Both the position numbers and the translations under genes were made by a program. Below the pieces are notes generated by a model. The model did no database searches and was not told the origin of the DNA. It saw only the letters and a list, made by a program, of their open reading frames with translations. Below are positions 46,233 through 56,344 of a stretch of 64,000 nt of DNA, one piece after another. The stretch is from Vombatus ursinus (Eukaryota > Chordata > Mammalia > Diprotodontia > Vombatidae): the NCBI RefSeq assembly GCF_900497805.2, contig NW_020954556.1, positions 27,489,969-27,553,968 of the forward strand, read 5' to 3'. Positions within the stretch are counted from its first letter, which is position 1; each line of letters begins with the position of its first letter.

Positions 46233-46695
46233 TTACAGAAGCTCCGTATTACCTCCACGATCAAATATCAACCCCTTGGATATTTAAATAATGCTTTACA
46301 ACCTGGCCTCATTGTACTTTTCTACCCTTATTACACATTGCTCCTCTTCACAAACTCTCCAATCCAGCCGGACTGGTTTTGTTGTTCCTTATACAAGACA
46401 CTTCGTCTCCCATCTCCTTGCCCTTCCACTGGATGATGCTTGGGGAGAGGAAGGCAAGGAGAAGCAAATGTACTTTCTCATCACCTCCACCTCTTCAAGT
46501 CCCTAGATTCGCTTCAAGACTCAGTTCTAGCACCACCTTCTATGGGAGACCATTTGCAGTCTTCCCAACAGCTAGTGCCTTCCTCACCCCCAAAGTTACC
46601 TTGTATCTTCTCTCTATGTGTTTTATACATACTTCTACATATGTATGTTGGCTCTTCTATTAGAATTTAAGCTCCATGAGGGCAGAGATAATTTC
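45960..46695 (+). mobile_element. L2-clade LINE, RT end and 3'UTR, sense
   Basis: CTGGATTTTTACAATGACCT, CTCAAAGTGCAGGTCTGACT, GCTTTACAACCTGGCCTCAT, TACACATTGCTCCTCTTCAC, CTATGGGAGACCATTTGCAG and GAATTTAAGCTCCATGAGGG follow the L2 order. A (AC)n run is inserted at 46187-46229. No intact frame; the 46379-46663 frame is an L2 fragment in part. Confidence 0.82.
46187..46229. repeat. (AC)n microsatellite
   Basis: About 21 AC units inside the L2 copy. Confidence 0.97.
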
Positions 46696-46769
46696 TTTTT
46701 TTCCAGAGCCCTTGGTATATATAATATGTTAAATTTATGAGAAGTCATAAAGAAAAGTGATAAAGTCAT

Positions 46770-46978
46770 TTATAAGAAGTTGTGTTTATGTTGTACTCTA
46801 AAATTTACAAAGCACTTTCCCCATAGCATAATTAGTCCCATTTAACAGATGAGGAAATAGGCTCTAAAAAGTAAAATGATTTCTCCAATGTTACTCGCTT
46901 AGTGCCAGGGTCAGGATTCACACCCAGATCTCCCAACTCCCAGGCTAATGCTCTTTCTACTGTATCATTGGACTTGCA
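46770..46978 (-). mobile_element. MIR/CORE-SINE, antisense
   Basis: TTTACAAAGCACTTTCCCCA, CATTTAACAGATGAGGAAAT and CACCCAGATCTCCCAACTCC. Confidence 0.75.
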
Positions 46979-47107
46979 GACTTGTTTTAGTGATCACAGA
47001 AGGTTATAATTGCGTCTTTACTTTTATGACAAATGCAGAATGCTGCATTTTGTCTTTACATACCCATGGTCTAGCTAAGTGCCTAGTGTACAGTAGGTTT
47101 TAAAAGC

Positions 47108-47320
47108 ACCAGATGAAGAGTCTAAGCCCTGCCACCTACTTGCTGATGACCCCAGACAAGTCGTTTAATGTGCTCAGCCTCAGCCTCATTTGCAAAAATA
47201 AGAGACCATAACATTAGCGCTATCTTCCTCACAGGGTGAGTGGAAGGATCAGCTGAGATGTTCTATGTAAACCACTGTGTGTATAACTATAAATCACACT
47301 GTGTAAATGTGAACTATTAC
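47108..47320 (+). mobile_element. MIR-type SINE, sense
   Basis: CCCTGCCACCTACTTGCTGA, CCAGACAAGTCGTTTAATGT, CAGCCTCATTTGCAAAAATA, TCCTCACAGGGTGAGTGGAA, in CORE-SINE order. The preceding 100 bp contain an L2-3'-like phrase (GTGCCTAGTGTACAGTAGGT). Confidence 0.7.
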
Positions 47321-47364
47321 TTTTGTTTGGGAATGCGATCCTTCATTATAAAGGGAGAGGAGAG

Positions 47365-47612
47365 GGGAATAAATATTTATAAAACACCTACTGTGTTCCA
47401 GGCACTTGCTAATCACTTTACAAATATTATCTCATCCATTCGATCCTTACAACAACACTGCAAGTTAAGTGCTATTATTATCCTCATTTTACAATTTAAG
47501 GAAACTGAGGCAAACAGTTACAGTTGAGGAAAATGAGGTTGAGTGACTTTCCCAATGTCATAGTGTCAGAGGTCAAATATGAACTCTCATCTTCCTGACT
47601 CCAAGCCTAGTT
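47365..47612 (-). mobile_element. CORE-SINE (MAR1/MIR type), antisense
   Basis: ACCTACTGTGTTCCAGGCAC, CGATCCTTACAACAACACTG, GGAAACTGAGGCAAACAGTT, GAACTCTCATCTTCCTGACT. The GAGGAAACTGAGG block appears twice about 30 bp apart, a small internal duplication. Confidence 0.75.
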
Positions 47613-48000
47613 GGGGGTATCGCTCCTATGAGAAAGTATAAAATACTTTGCAGTTAATTGCTTTATAACATGGTTTCCATGTATACATTAAGATAAAAAG
47701 TAAGGAGTGCCTATGCCCCTGACCCAAAATAACATGGTATGGGTTCTCAAGAAAGAACTTTGAAAATCCCAGTGGGGGAAGGGGAATGAATAAATCAGAT
47801 AATTACAAATAAATCAAGCTACTTAGTATCACATGAATAAAAAAGCCAATTGATTTTTTCCAACCAATCGCCATGGTGCCATGTTTCAGAGGCTGCATAT
47901 TTTTTAAAACTTCCATTTAAAAATGGCAAGAATGAAGCACAAACACTCAAATGCCTGGCATTTCCTTTATTTACCCACTAGTAGTTATTGTCTGTCTTTA
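47613..48000. other. Unassigned sequence
   Basis: No recognised element. Confidence 0.35.
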
Positions 48001-48004
48001 TTAG

Positions 48005-48232
48005 CCCATTTATATATAGTATTTTACAGTTTGCCAAGCACTTTTCTCATAACAGCCCTGAAGAGACAGGTAGTAAAAATATTATTATCCCCATAATACA
48101 GACAAAGAAACTGAGGTAAAAAGAGGTCATCACCTATTTAAGGGTCACTTAAATGATAGTTAGTAGAACCTGGGCTACAATCTAGTTCTTCAAGCTCCAA
48201 GTTCAATGTACTTTTCCCTAAACCACATTGAC
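48005..48232 (-). mobile_element. MIR-type SINE, antisense
   Basis: TTTTACAGTTTGCCAAGCAC, TATTATTATCCCCATAATAC, GACAAAGAAACTGAGGTAAA and GAACCTGGGCTACAATCTAG. Confidence 0.72.
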
Positions 48233-48419
48233 TAGGAAACATGGAAAAACAGGACAGTGAACCAGCCAGTGGTGGGAGAGGGGCAGAAGGAATCTGTTAT
48301 TAAGGTTATTCCCAAGGGCAAATGACTTGAGCTGATGAGAAGGAGCAAATTAACGGAGGCTGTCCCCTCTGTAGTATTCCCATAGGCAAACAGATGACTT
48401 TCTGACCCAATATTATCAA

Positions 48420-48505
48420 ATGAGGTAATTATTGTAAAACACTTAGCACCGTGCCTGGCATAAAGAAAGAGTTATATAAATGTTAGTTATCATTATTATA
48501 GTTAT
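48420..48505 (+). mobile_element. MIR/CORE-SINE 3' end, sense
   Basis: GTAAAACACTTAGCACCGTG, CCTGGCATAAAGAAAGAGTT and TATAAATGTTAGTTATCATT. Confidence 0.68.
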
Positions 48506-49080
48506 TATTAGTAATAAAACCATGTCCATTTGCATTCAAATATTCTTTTGATTTATTTCTGTACAAAGTATTTTCAAAATTATTATCATGAAGACACTTA
48601 ATGGATTTTTCTTTAATAGTTTTGTATTCCCCAAAATAGTCCAGCGGGAAGCCCTGAGGGCCAGAGCTGGAAACTCTTTGTCCTGAAGTTCATGGCTGTA
48701 GATAAGATGGGAGCAATCTTGAACTGCCTCATTCCTGGTAGAGACTTTCATTTTTTTCTTGATATACCTATGGCTTACCACAGTGCCTAGGGTATAGCAG
48801 GCTTTAACAAATGCATGTTCATTGATTAATGGATTGATTTACATGCTCTGTAGCAGTAGCAAAAACCCGTCGTGAGAGTTTCTCTCCCTGAAGGTCTGTA
48901 CTTAGCTGTGACCTATGTATAAAAATATTACTACAGTGACTCCTGTTCTCCATGTTTTTAAGAGGCAGAAGGGCTTATTCCTCAAAGACTTAGAGCTTGA
49001 TGGGGCCATCAGAAGCCATCATGAGTCTCATCCTTTCACGGGACAGATTAGAAATCTGAGGTTCAGAAAATGATTTAGCA
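48506..49080. other. Mostly unassigned, with L2 and L3 end traces
   Basis: CACAGTGCCTAGGGTATAGC at about 48779 is an L2 3'-like end. GGACAGATTAGAAATCTGAG near 49042 resembles antisense L3/MIR. The rest is unassigned. Confidence 0.4.
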
Positions 49081-49084
49081 AATA

Positions 49085-49315
49085 AAATGTTGGGCATAGA
49101 GTCAGGAAGACCTGGGTTCAAATCTCACCTCTAACATACCTGAATAACTATGGGAAAGTCAGGTAACCTCTCTCAGCCTCAGTTTCCCTACATGTAGAAG
49201 GACGATAATAATACGTGTGGTATTTGCTTCACCGAGTTGTCATGAGGTTAAAATGAGAAGTATGAAAATTACTTTGCAGACTTTAAAGTGCTATAGAAAT
49301 GTCCATTATTATTCC
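49085..49315 (+). mobile_element. CORE-SINE (MIR/MAR1 type), sense
   Basis: GCATAGAGTCAGGAAGACCT, GGGTTCAAATCTCACCTCTA, CTCTCAGCCTCAGTTTCCCT, GAGTTGTCATGAGGTTAAAA, CTTTAAAGTGCTATAGAAAT. The extreme 5' head is lost. Confidence 0.78.
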
Positions 49316-49940
49316 AGTAGCTGCTGCATTGAAGAAATCACTAGCTAAGTAGTTCTGTAAATATAAAAGAATTCACAAATATTTTCTCCACCTAGACTGC
49401 CAATATAATGTAACTGGATTGGAAGGCTCATTGGAGCTATAACATACCCTGGACCACATCCCACTTATCCTGTGCTAAACTCTGGATAGAATAAATAAAA
49501 TATAGATATTCATGGGACTGTGTGAACACAGGAAGAAAGAAAGGGAACCTTTTTCCCTCCTATTGTATTCAAGCAGAATAGAACCCATTCTATTCAAGCG
49601 GGAGGAAAATAAATCTCATTTTGTTAGTGCTGTGATTCATGTGATGTTATTGTTGTCTGTCTTTTCTGAAAAAGACATGTTTGAAACCTTTGTAGACATT
49701 TAAAGTCACCTTAAGCCTTGTGATTAAAAGGAAGAGAACCTCTCTCGTCTAGGCATTAGTTAGTGCATAACAGGCAACTGACATTCTTAAGACACTAAAA
49801 ATTTTGAGAATTAAGTTTATTAATATGGATTATATATTATACATGTTCTTCACAAAAATCTACCACAGTTTCACTTAATGTCTAATTTTATATTTTAGTC
49901 TTTGATTTTACACATAAGAAATATATAGCATGGTCTAGTA
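49316..49940. other. Unassigned sequence
   Basis: No element or exon recognised; the ORF at 49512-49703 is unsupported. Confidence 0.35.
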
Positions 49941-50040
49941 CAGGAGTGGGGAACCTTTGGCCTTGAGGCCACGTGTGGCCCTCTAGGTCCTCAACTAGCA
50001 GCCCTTTGACTAAATCCAAACACCACACTTGAGGACCTAG
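49941..50040 (+). mobile_element. hAT-Charlie-like MITE fragment
   Basis: It starts CAGGAGTGGGGAACCTTTGG, then CCTTGAGGCCACGTGTGGCC, CTCTAGGTCCTCAACTAGCA and CACTTGAGGACCTAG. The last phrase is the reverse complement of CTAGGTCCTCA, the fold-back typical of these MITEs. The right TIR is missing. Confidence 0.68.
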
Positions 50041-50590
50041 ATTCAGTCTTGATCTTATAATCAGACACTTTCTTCATCTCTTCATCTTCTTTCCCTTATT
50101 CTTCCGCTGTTCCCACTCTACTAATATTCAACTATGGATAGCCTCCACCATCTGCCTTCTCTTGCTCCTATTTCCAAATAGCAGAGTATAAAATATGAAG
50201 TCAGAAAATCCTGTAGACTGTGCCTAATACAAAGTCATTTTTATCTAACCTCAGTTAGGCCCTCACTGCTGCAGGGCAATCCTTTTATTCATGTCTGATT
50301 GACTCCCTATCACATTTTCTACAACAGCTGTTCTAAAGCTTCTTAAACCTTTACACCATCCCCTCTGAGATTACCCTACCTTCTTTTTACTTAGAAAACA
50401 AGGCCATTCATCCTTGGTTCTCACATCTCCTCCCTTCCACAACTCAGAACCTCTAAATAGTCTCAATTCAATTCATCAAGTATTAAGTGCTTTCTGTGTA
50501 CAAGGCACCTTGATTATCTCCAATTTATCCTGTACATATATATATACATATGTATATATATAATATATATGTTTAGAGTATGTGTGTATA
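50041..50590. other. Unassigned, with L2 3' trace and AT repeat
   Basis: TCAAGTATTAAGTGCTTTCT at about 50478 resembles an antisense L2 end; an AT-rich simple repeat runs at 50534-50612. Confidence 0.4.
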
Positions 50591-50599
50591 CATATATGT

Positions 50600-51095
50600 G
50601 TATATATCAGTAGCTGATATAATTCTCTACTGGAATCTTTGATCCCATCAATTCCTCTCTCTTCTAGGGTCTTGCTCAATCAATCATCCACCCGATCTCT
50701 TCTCCACTGGTTCCTTCATCTCTAGCCACAAAAAATGTTCATATCTCACCTCCCTTAAAAAAAATATATTTCCCTTAATTGTATTATCCCCTCAAGCTAC
50801 TATCCTATTTTTTTACCCTTTTCCCCTTCACTGCTCAGCTTCTAGGAAGAGAGTCATATACACTTATTGTCTCAGCTTTCTCACCACCCACTCACTCCTC
50901 GACCCCTTGGTTTCCAGCTTCTACCACTTTAATAAAAATATTCTCTCCAGAGTTACTTATGACTTCTTAACTGACAAATCCAATGTCTTTTTCTTATTTT
51001 TTATCTGCTATTACATTTCTGTAGCAATTGTCCTCCTGGGTACTCTCTCCTTTGACTTCCACGATATTGTTCTTTGCTGGTTGGTTCTTCTGCTT
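50600..51095 (+). mobile_element. L2-clade LINE RT fragment, sense
   Basis: TTCTCTCCAGAGTTACTTAT, GACTTCTTAACTGACAAATC, CAATGTCTTTTTCTTATTTT and TCTCTCCTTTGACTTCCACG match the L2 RT segment coding for V-T-N-D-L-L-x-A-K-S-N and F-D-T-V-D. The frame is broken. Confidence 0.68.
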
Positions 51096-51103
51096 GTCAA
51101 GTT

Positions 51104-51570
51104 AACAAGAATCTATTAAGTACTTACTATGTGCCAGGCACAGTGAAGACACACACACAAAAAAAGGCAAAAATGAAATCCCTGCCCCCAAGGAGATTAC
51201 ATTCTAATCAGAGAAATAATATGTAAATAACTAGGAACATATAATATATATGCAGTGAAGACGGAGGACAATCTGAGAGGGGAAGGCATTAGCAGCTGGA
51301 GAGATCAGTCAGTCAGTCAGTCAATAAACATTTGAACTGATTCTTGAAGGAGATGAGGCAAACTAAGAGTTGGTGGTGGGGGAGGTAGAGCATTCCAGGC
51401 TTAGAGCACAGCCAGGATAAAGTCATGGAGATGGGAGATTAAAAGCATGCCATATTCAGGGAACTCCAAGTAGACCAGTGATGCTGAAACATGAAGTACG
51501 TGGAGGAATATAGTGTAAGAAGTCTGGAAAGGCAGGAAAAGGCCAGGCTGTGAAGAATTTTAAATGGTAT
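51104..51570 (-). mobile_element. L2-clade 3' end, antisense, long copy
   Basis: AATCTATTAAGTACTTACTA, TGTGCCAGGCACAGTGAAGA, CCCAAGGAGATTACATTCTA, GGTAGAGCATTCCAGGCTTA and GTAAGAAGTCTGGAAAGGCA. It abuts the oppositely oriented RT fragment at 50600-51095. A (AGTC)n run is at 51305-51323. Confidence 0.8.
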
Positions 51571-51734
51571 CCTTTGCTGTTCCAGCTTTTCCCCACCTCT
51601 TAAGTGTGGGTATCAATCCACACTCCATTCTGGACTGTCTCCTTCTGCTCCATTCTGAAAGTTGGTGAGCTTTGATACGCTCGTGGTTTTGGTTGTCCCT
51701 TCTCTGGGGAAGATTCCTAAACCATGTACCGGAA

Positions 51735-52380
51735 GCTCTAGCCAAGATGGCTGCATGAACAACCCAAACCACCTAGCTCCCACGTACCAACTCCAGCAGA
51801 AATTGAAAATGTCACCAGACCAAATAATGATCAAGAAGTCCAATGAGAGTCACTCCCTTTACCCCAGAAAACGTGCAACCATCAGAAAAAGGGTGCTTCC
51901 AACAAGGCAATGGCCCCCACAGGCAAACAATTGAGGAAGTTAGAAAGCTCTGGATGGAACTCTTAAAACTGGGGGAGTGATAACAACTAGAGCATCCCAG
52001 CAAGACTTAGACCAGGACAACTCAGATCCACAGAGGCCCTGCCTAACCTCCAGGGGAGAGTTCCGTTTTTTCTCCATTCATTTCTACCATCCCAGTTCAG
52101 TTCCAGAAGTCCTGAGGGTGCAAAGGGATGGATAACCAAGCCCAGGGGTCCTTAGGTTGCATCAGTAGGTCAGGTGATAATGCCACATGTCTAGACTGCA
52201 CAGAGACAAGGTAAGGACTGGAGGATCTTGGGATGCAGTGGTAGGGAAATGGTAGGCCTAGTATAACTCCCATCTCATCTATGTGAGTTGATAACCAGCC
52301 CAGGTGGGTTCTGGGCAGCCTAGAGCCTGGGAGGAGAGGTAGGGAAAAGCTCTACCAAACGGTAGAGCCTAATATCCATT
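51735..52380 (+). mobile_element. L1-like 5' end (5'UTR), sense
   Basis: It contains the L1 start-like AGCCAAGATGGCTGCATGAA at about 51742, followed by GC-richer non-coding sequence with phrases such as CCAGGGGAGAGTTCC and GATAACCAGCCCAGG. No ORF1 follows. The assignment rests mainly on the start motif and composition. Confidence 0.45.
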
Positions 52381-52639
52381 TGGTATGAAACCAAAACCAT
52401 TAGAAATATTTATCCCAAAAAGCATTTTCCATGGATGCTGAACATATTCTTATAACTCCTGATCTCCAGTTGCTCGTTTTATTCACCACCTGACTAGATA
52501 CAACAAAATAAACTGGGCTAGTAGTCATTTTGGTTCTTATATATTTGCTATTGAGTTAGTTAGTTTGGGCTTTTTGTTCTCTTTATTAAGATGCCAAAAT
52601 TAAGTACATTGTGAGAATCTAAATGAGAGAAAACATGGA

Positions 52640-52850
52640 GGAATAGACAAAAGACTAGCTGGGTCAGGAATACCTTAATCAAATCCTGCTACTAACACAT
52701 ACTACTTCTATAACTCTGGGCAAGTAAGTTACTAAACCTTTCAATGCCACAGGCAACTAAGACTCTAAAGTAAAGATGAGTCATGATTCCGTGTTTGAGG
52801 GGAAAGTGTTCTCACTCGAAGTTCCCTATGCTGAGGAAATCATAGCACTA
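52640..52850 (+). mobile_element. MIR-like CORE-SINE with CAGGCAACTAAGACTC tail
   Basis: CTAACACATACTACTTCTAT, CACAGGCAACTAAGACTCTA, GTGTTCTCACTCGAAGTTCC and GAGGAAATCATAGCACTATA. Same subfamily as 37030, 40965 and 56345. Confidence 0.68.
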
Positions 52851-52920
52851 TAAGCGTAGAGACTGAAAGGACGTTTTAGGTCATCTGGTGTAACCCCCTC
52901 ATTTTGCAGATATAGACTGC
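52851..52920 (-). mobile_element. CR1/L3 3' scrap, antisense
   Basis: GAGACTGAAAGGACGTTTTA, GGTCATCTGGTGTAACCCCC and TCATTTTGCAGATA. Confidence 0.55.
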
Positions 52921-54349
52921 CTGACTCCTTTGGGTCAAAACAACTGCAACAACGTGGCTTTGGCAGATCATTCTTTCTTATCTTTCTTAGCTGGGTTACC
53001 TTGAAAGAAGGAATGTTTGCTACTTGTCCTTGGCAATTCCATAATTTGAAATTGGTGGAAAAGACCTAATAATACTTTTTATTCTCTACTAGTTTGTTTC
53101 AAAAGAAGCCTTGTGCAAACCTTTAAGTACTCACTATATTAATGTAAGTCATTATTAATACTATGGGGTAGAAAATTGGAGGATTCGAGGTAGGTGAATT
53201 TCAAAATGATACGGCCATCGAAATTCTCTCTTGATATTTTTTCAAATGTAGGTTATGGAAATAAACAAGTAAACCAATTTCTTCCCCCCCCCAAAAAAAG
53301 TCTCCAGAATTCCTATGTTTATAATTTCAGACTTTAATAATACTTTCTGCACAATTCCAAATTTCTATGCCTAGACAACAAAACTCTTCTTAATGGTAGT
53401 CATGCTTTTTCTTTTATGCTTCTGTACATTTTTGTAAGCAGAATCATTACAAAAATAATAACTGCCTATTGAATTGGCTTTTTTTAAAGCCCTGAAGCTC
53501 TTTAGAGAGAACTTGAAAATATTTTATATTCAACCTACATACTGAATATTTCTTTCTCAGAATTTATTACAGAATCATGACCTTTCTAATATTCATGATT
53601 TATATGTGTCAGGTAATTCATTATGCTACTTTACAAGATAAGAAGGGTGGTGTAGAGTTTACTGCGGGAAAGGAAAGAAAAAAATTCAAACATCTAGTTC
53701 TTATCTGTATTAGAAAAAAAAACAACTTTTAAGTGATCCACACACTGCAACCCTGATTTATTTTTTAAATATCTTAGTCTAGTGTTCACATCCTCATTCC
53801 AAATGAGACAAATATGTTTCATAATTTTTAACAATTTTCTTCCCAAGTTAGCCATATTATGACTTTAGGTATACTACCAAAGACATAAAATGTAACGTCT
53901 CATAAATTTCTAAAACTTAATGTTTTTGGAACTTCTGGAATACTAATTAACTGAAATTAAGGCTGAACAAATATTTTATCCAACTATTCTATAATGTTTT
54001 TAAAGTGTGTGCTTTTTAAAGTAGGAACTTCTCTAGCCATTGATTAATTTAGTCAATTGCAGTATTTGCATAGAGTATAATTCATGGGTAGTTGGCCCAC
54101 TGGAAAACATTTCAACAAAGAAATTAATTCTGGAAATTTGTTCACAATTTTAAACATTAAGAATTTCTCTTTTTTTATTCACTGAAATATTCAATTAAAC
54201 TATGCTAAACTAAGTCTGAGAATAACAAAAGTAAAAACAAAAGAGGGCTGGCAATTCAAAATTCCTAATTCATTCACTGTAAATTGACAAGAGTTGAAAT
54301 GTAAAAGCCGTGATGGATTATGTTTTTCCATCTTAAATAATCTTAACAG
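52921..54349. other. Repeat-poor sequence upstream of the candidate exon (probable intron)
   Basis: No SINE or LINE is recognised over about 1.4 kb. AT-rich, with TTTATATGTGTCAGGTAATT and many ATTA words. The last 30 bp carry a TTTTTCC/TCTT pyrimidine-biased tract ending TAACAG, fitting a 3' splice site. Confidence 0.4.
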
Positions 54350-54512
54350 AACTCCTGGGGCCATTGGATGGAGGAGACACGCTAAATGAAGCTTTTGTTG
54401 GCCTATCTCTAGCACCGCCAGGTGAAGAAATGTTTCCTGTGAGCCTTCCTCCCTCTGGTTCAAGCTACAGACATATCTCACAACAAACAGCATTGACTCA
54501 CTCTTCAAACAG
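54350..54512 (+). CDS. Candidate internal protein-coding exon (163 nt, unrecognised protein)
   Basis: This is the only stretch that looks like host coding sequence. An acceptor (TCTTAACAG, 54341-54349) and a strong donor (CAG|GTGAGA, exon end at 54512) flank 163 nt open in one frame. Completing the first codon needs one base from the previous exon (phase 1 in, phase 2 out). The peptide starts LLGPLDGGDTLNEAF, continues VGLSLAPPGEEMFPVSLPPS and ends in RHISQQTALTHSSN. It is rich in Pro, Ser and Gly, with no transmembrane segment or zinc ligand pattern, as in disordered regions of large signalling or scaffold proteins. It lies in a repeat-free pocket, and a hAT element follows 50 bp downstream in the presumed intron. 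I do not recognise the gene, and no partner exon was found in the window. The minus-strand 102-codon frame over the same bases is taken as its shadow. A chance ORF between fortuitous splice sites remains possible. Confidence 0.5.
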
Positions 54513-54563
54513 GTGAGAAATGGGAGGTGATTGGTATGGTTATATTACTGAAAGCATTTAAAG

Positions 54564-54767
54564 CAAAGGTTCTTAACTATTTTTGTGTCATGGGCCCTTT
54601 CGGAAGCCTAGTGAAACCGATGGACCTTTTTCTCAGAATAATAGTATTAAGCAATTGAAAGAAATGCTAAATTTCAGTTAGAGATCAATGAAAATTAAGA
54701 TATCATTTTTCCCACCCAAGTTCATGAACCCATTAGGGATTTGTAATCCACAGGTTAAGAACTCCTG
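54564..54767 (-). mobile_element. hAT-like non-autonomous transposon with 8-bp duplication
   Basis: The termini CAAAGGTTCTTAACTATTTT and ACAGGTTAAGAACTCCTG are inverted repeats. The interior reads TTGTGTCATGGGCCCTTTCG and GATGGACCTTTTTCTCAGAA, the reverse of the copies at 16805 and 62952. Flanks ATTTAAAG (54556-54563) and ATTTAAAA (54768-54775) match 7 of 8, the hAT duplication length. It sits 51 bp after the candidate exon. Confidence 0.8.
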
Positions 54768-54784
54768 ATTTAAAATGACTACTC

Positions 54785-55655
54785 AGTCATTCAGACGACA
54801 AGCATTTATTGTGTCCCAGGCACTATGACAAGAGATGGGGATACAAAGAAAAACAAAAACAGTCTGTACCATTAAGGAATTCACATTCTAATGGAGAAGA
54901 CAACATATTAACAGCTAAGTACGTATACAATGAGCTGGAGAAGGAAATGGCAAACCACTGTAATATCTTTGCCATGAAAACCCCAAATGGGGTTGTGAAG
55001 AGTCAGACACGACTGAACAACAACATATAAAATCTATACAGTCTAGATGAAAGAAAGGTCATCTCAGAGAGGATGATGTTGAAGCCTTCTGAAGAAAAGT
55101 TTCCTGTAGAAGATGGAACTTGAGCTTAATTTTTCAGGAAACAAGGGGAACTAAAAAGCAGAGGTGACACGCATGGGGGATGGCCAGTGCAAAGGCACAG
55201 CAATGGGAGAAGTGACATGTTAGAAGAGTTGCTAATAGGCCCATGTAGCTAGACCATAGAATGCATGAAGCAGGATAAAGGTTAAGTAGACTGGAAAGTT
55301 AGAAAATAGCCAAGTTTGGAAGACTTTTATATTCCAAACAAACTTGTTTATACTTAATCATGGAGCTAATTGGGAATGACTAGAGCTCATTGAGTAGAGA
55401 GGTGACACTGTCAGACCTATACATTAGAAAAACCAGCAGCTGGGAGTAGGGAGAGACTTGAGACAAGAAAACCAGTGAGAAGGCTATTGCAAGAGTCCAG
55501 GAGAGATGCAGTGAGGGTCTGAACTAGGGTTGTGGCTACGTAAGTAGAGAGAAGAAGACATATAGGAGAGATGTTGCAAAAGGGACAAGTTTTGGCAACT
55601 GATTGACATGTAGGGTGAATGAGTAAGGAGTTGAGGATGACCCCAAGGTTGCAAT
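54785..55655 (-). mobile_element. L2-clade LINE, 3'UTR to RT end, antisense, with insertion
   Basis: It runs from the reversed 3' end (AAGCATTTATTGTGTCCCAG, GGGATACAAAGAAAAACAAA) through CAGTGCAAAGGCACAGCAAT and GAGGTGACACTGTCAGACCT. It reaches a minus-strand frame (55417-55659) with NLGVILNSLLIHP, ATTLVQTLTASLLDSCNSL and LLTGF, the L2 RT C-terminus. A tail-only MAR1/RTE fragment interrupts it at 54931-55029. The RT frame is short and dead. Confidence 0.85.
54931..55029 (+). mobile_element. Tail-only MAR1/RTE 3' fragment inside L2
   Basis: TGAGCTGGAGAAGGAAATGG, CAAACCACTGTAATATCTTT, GAAAACCCCAAATGGGGTTG, GTCAGACACGACTGAACAAC. Only the Bov-B/RTE-like tail is present, as at 9697-9778. Confidence 0.8.
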
Positions 55656-56340
55656 CCAATCATTCTGACTATTTTGGCTATTTTAATATGACTAATAGCT
55701 AAGCATAAATTTATCAAGAGTATATATATCATCATGTCTGTGTGTGATGATAATTTTCCTATGACGAGGACTAAGAAGATGTAGTGGTTAGAATAGGGAC
55801 AAGGTGGGAACAGGAAGGATGAGGGGAAAAGCGTTCGGGTACAATGATGGCTCAGGAACAATCGAAGTTGATTGTTGTGACACATTTTGCTCTGGTCTTT
55901 TTCAGTTCTAAGTCCTAAAATCGTTAGGTTATCCTAATTATTCATTTTACACTGTATATTTTGAATTATGTTAATGTGATCATGTTTGATCATGTTATAA
56001 TGTGACTCAGTAATTACTATTTTGGAAGACCAAGGATTAAGCAGCAACTTTCCCATGACAGCCAATAGCAAGACCTAAAATTTAAGATAATGTCTATAGA
56101 ATGTAATAGCTTGGACTATCATGAAAGAAAAATGGGTTCAAAAACATGTAATTGCCAAACTGGGCAGAAGCATGAGAAGATAATGCTGCTAATTTGATAA
56201 TTCTATGAAAGTGCTTGTGAAAAATATGTGTGTATAGATATCTATATTTATGTATTTCTACATACATATATATTCTCATTTTTCCAATTCTCATATGTTC
56301 TAATCAACAAAAAATTCATTTGTAAAATATCGCATAAAGA
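55656..56340. other. Unassigned sequence
   Basis: No recognised repeat. CTGGTCTTTTTCAG at about 55893-55906 looks like a 3' splice site, but no coding frame follows: TTCTAAGTCC meets stops early. Confidence 0.35.
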
Positions 56341-56344
56341 CTGA

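Noticed and set aside
54200-54508. 102-codon minus-strand frame over the candidate exon
   Set aside because: It starts and ends without splice or promoter context, and the + strand has the better exon structure, so I read it as the shadow.
55417-55885. 80- and 133-codon minus-strand frames
   Set aside because: The first is L2 RT; the second overlaps it in another frame and then unassigned sequence.
55893-55920. Splice-acceptor-like CTGGTCTTTTTCAG
   Set aside because: The following sequence has early stops in all frames and no donor at a sensible distance.
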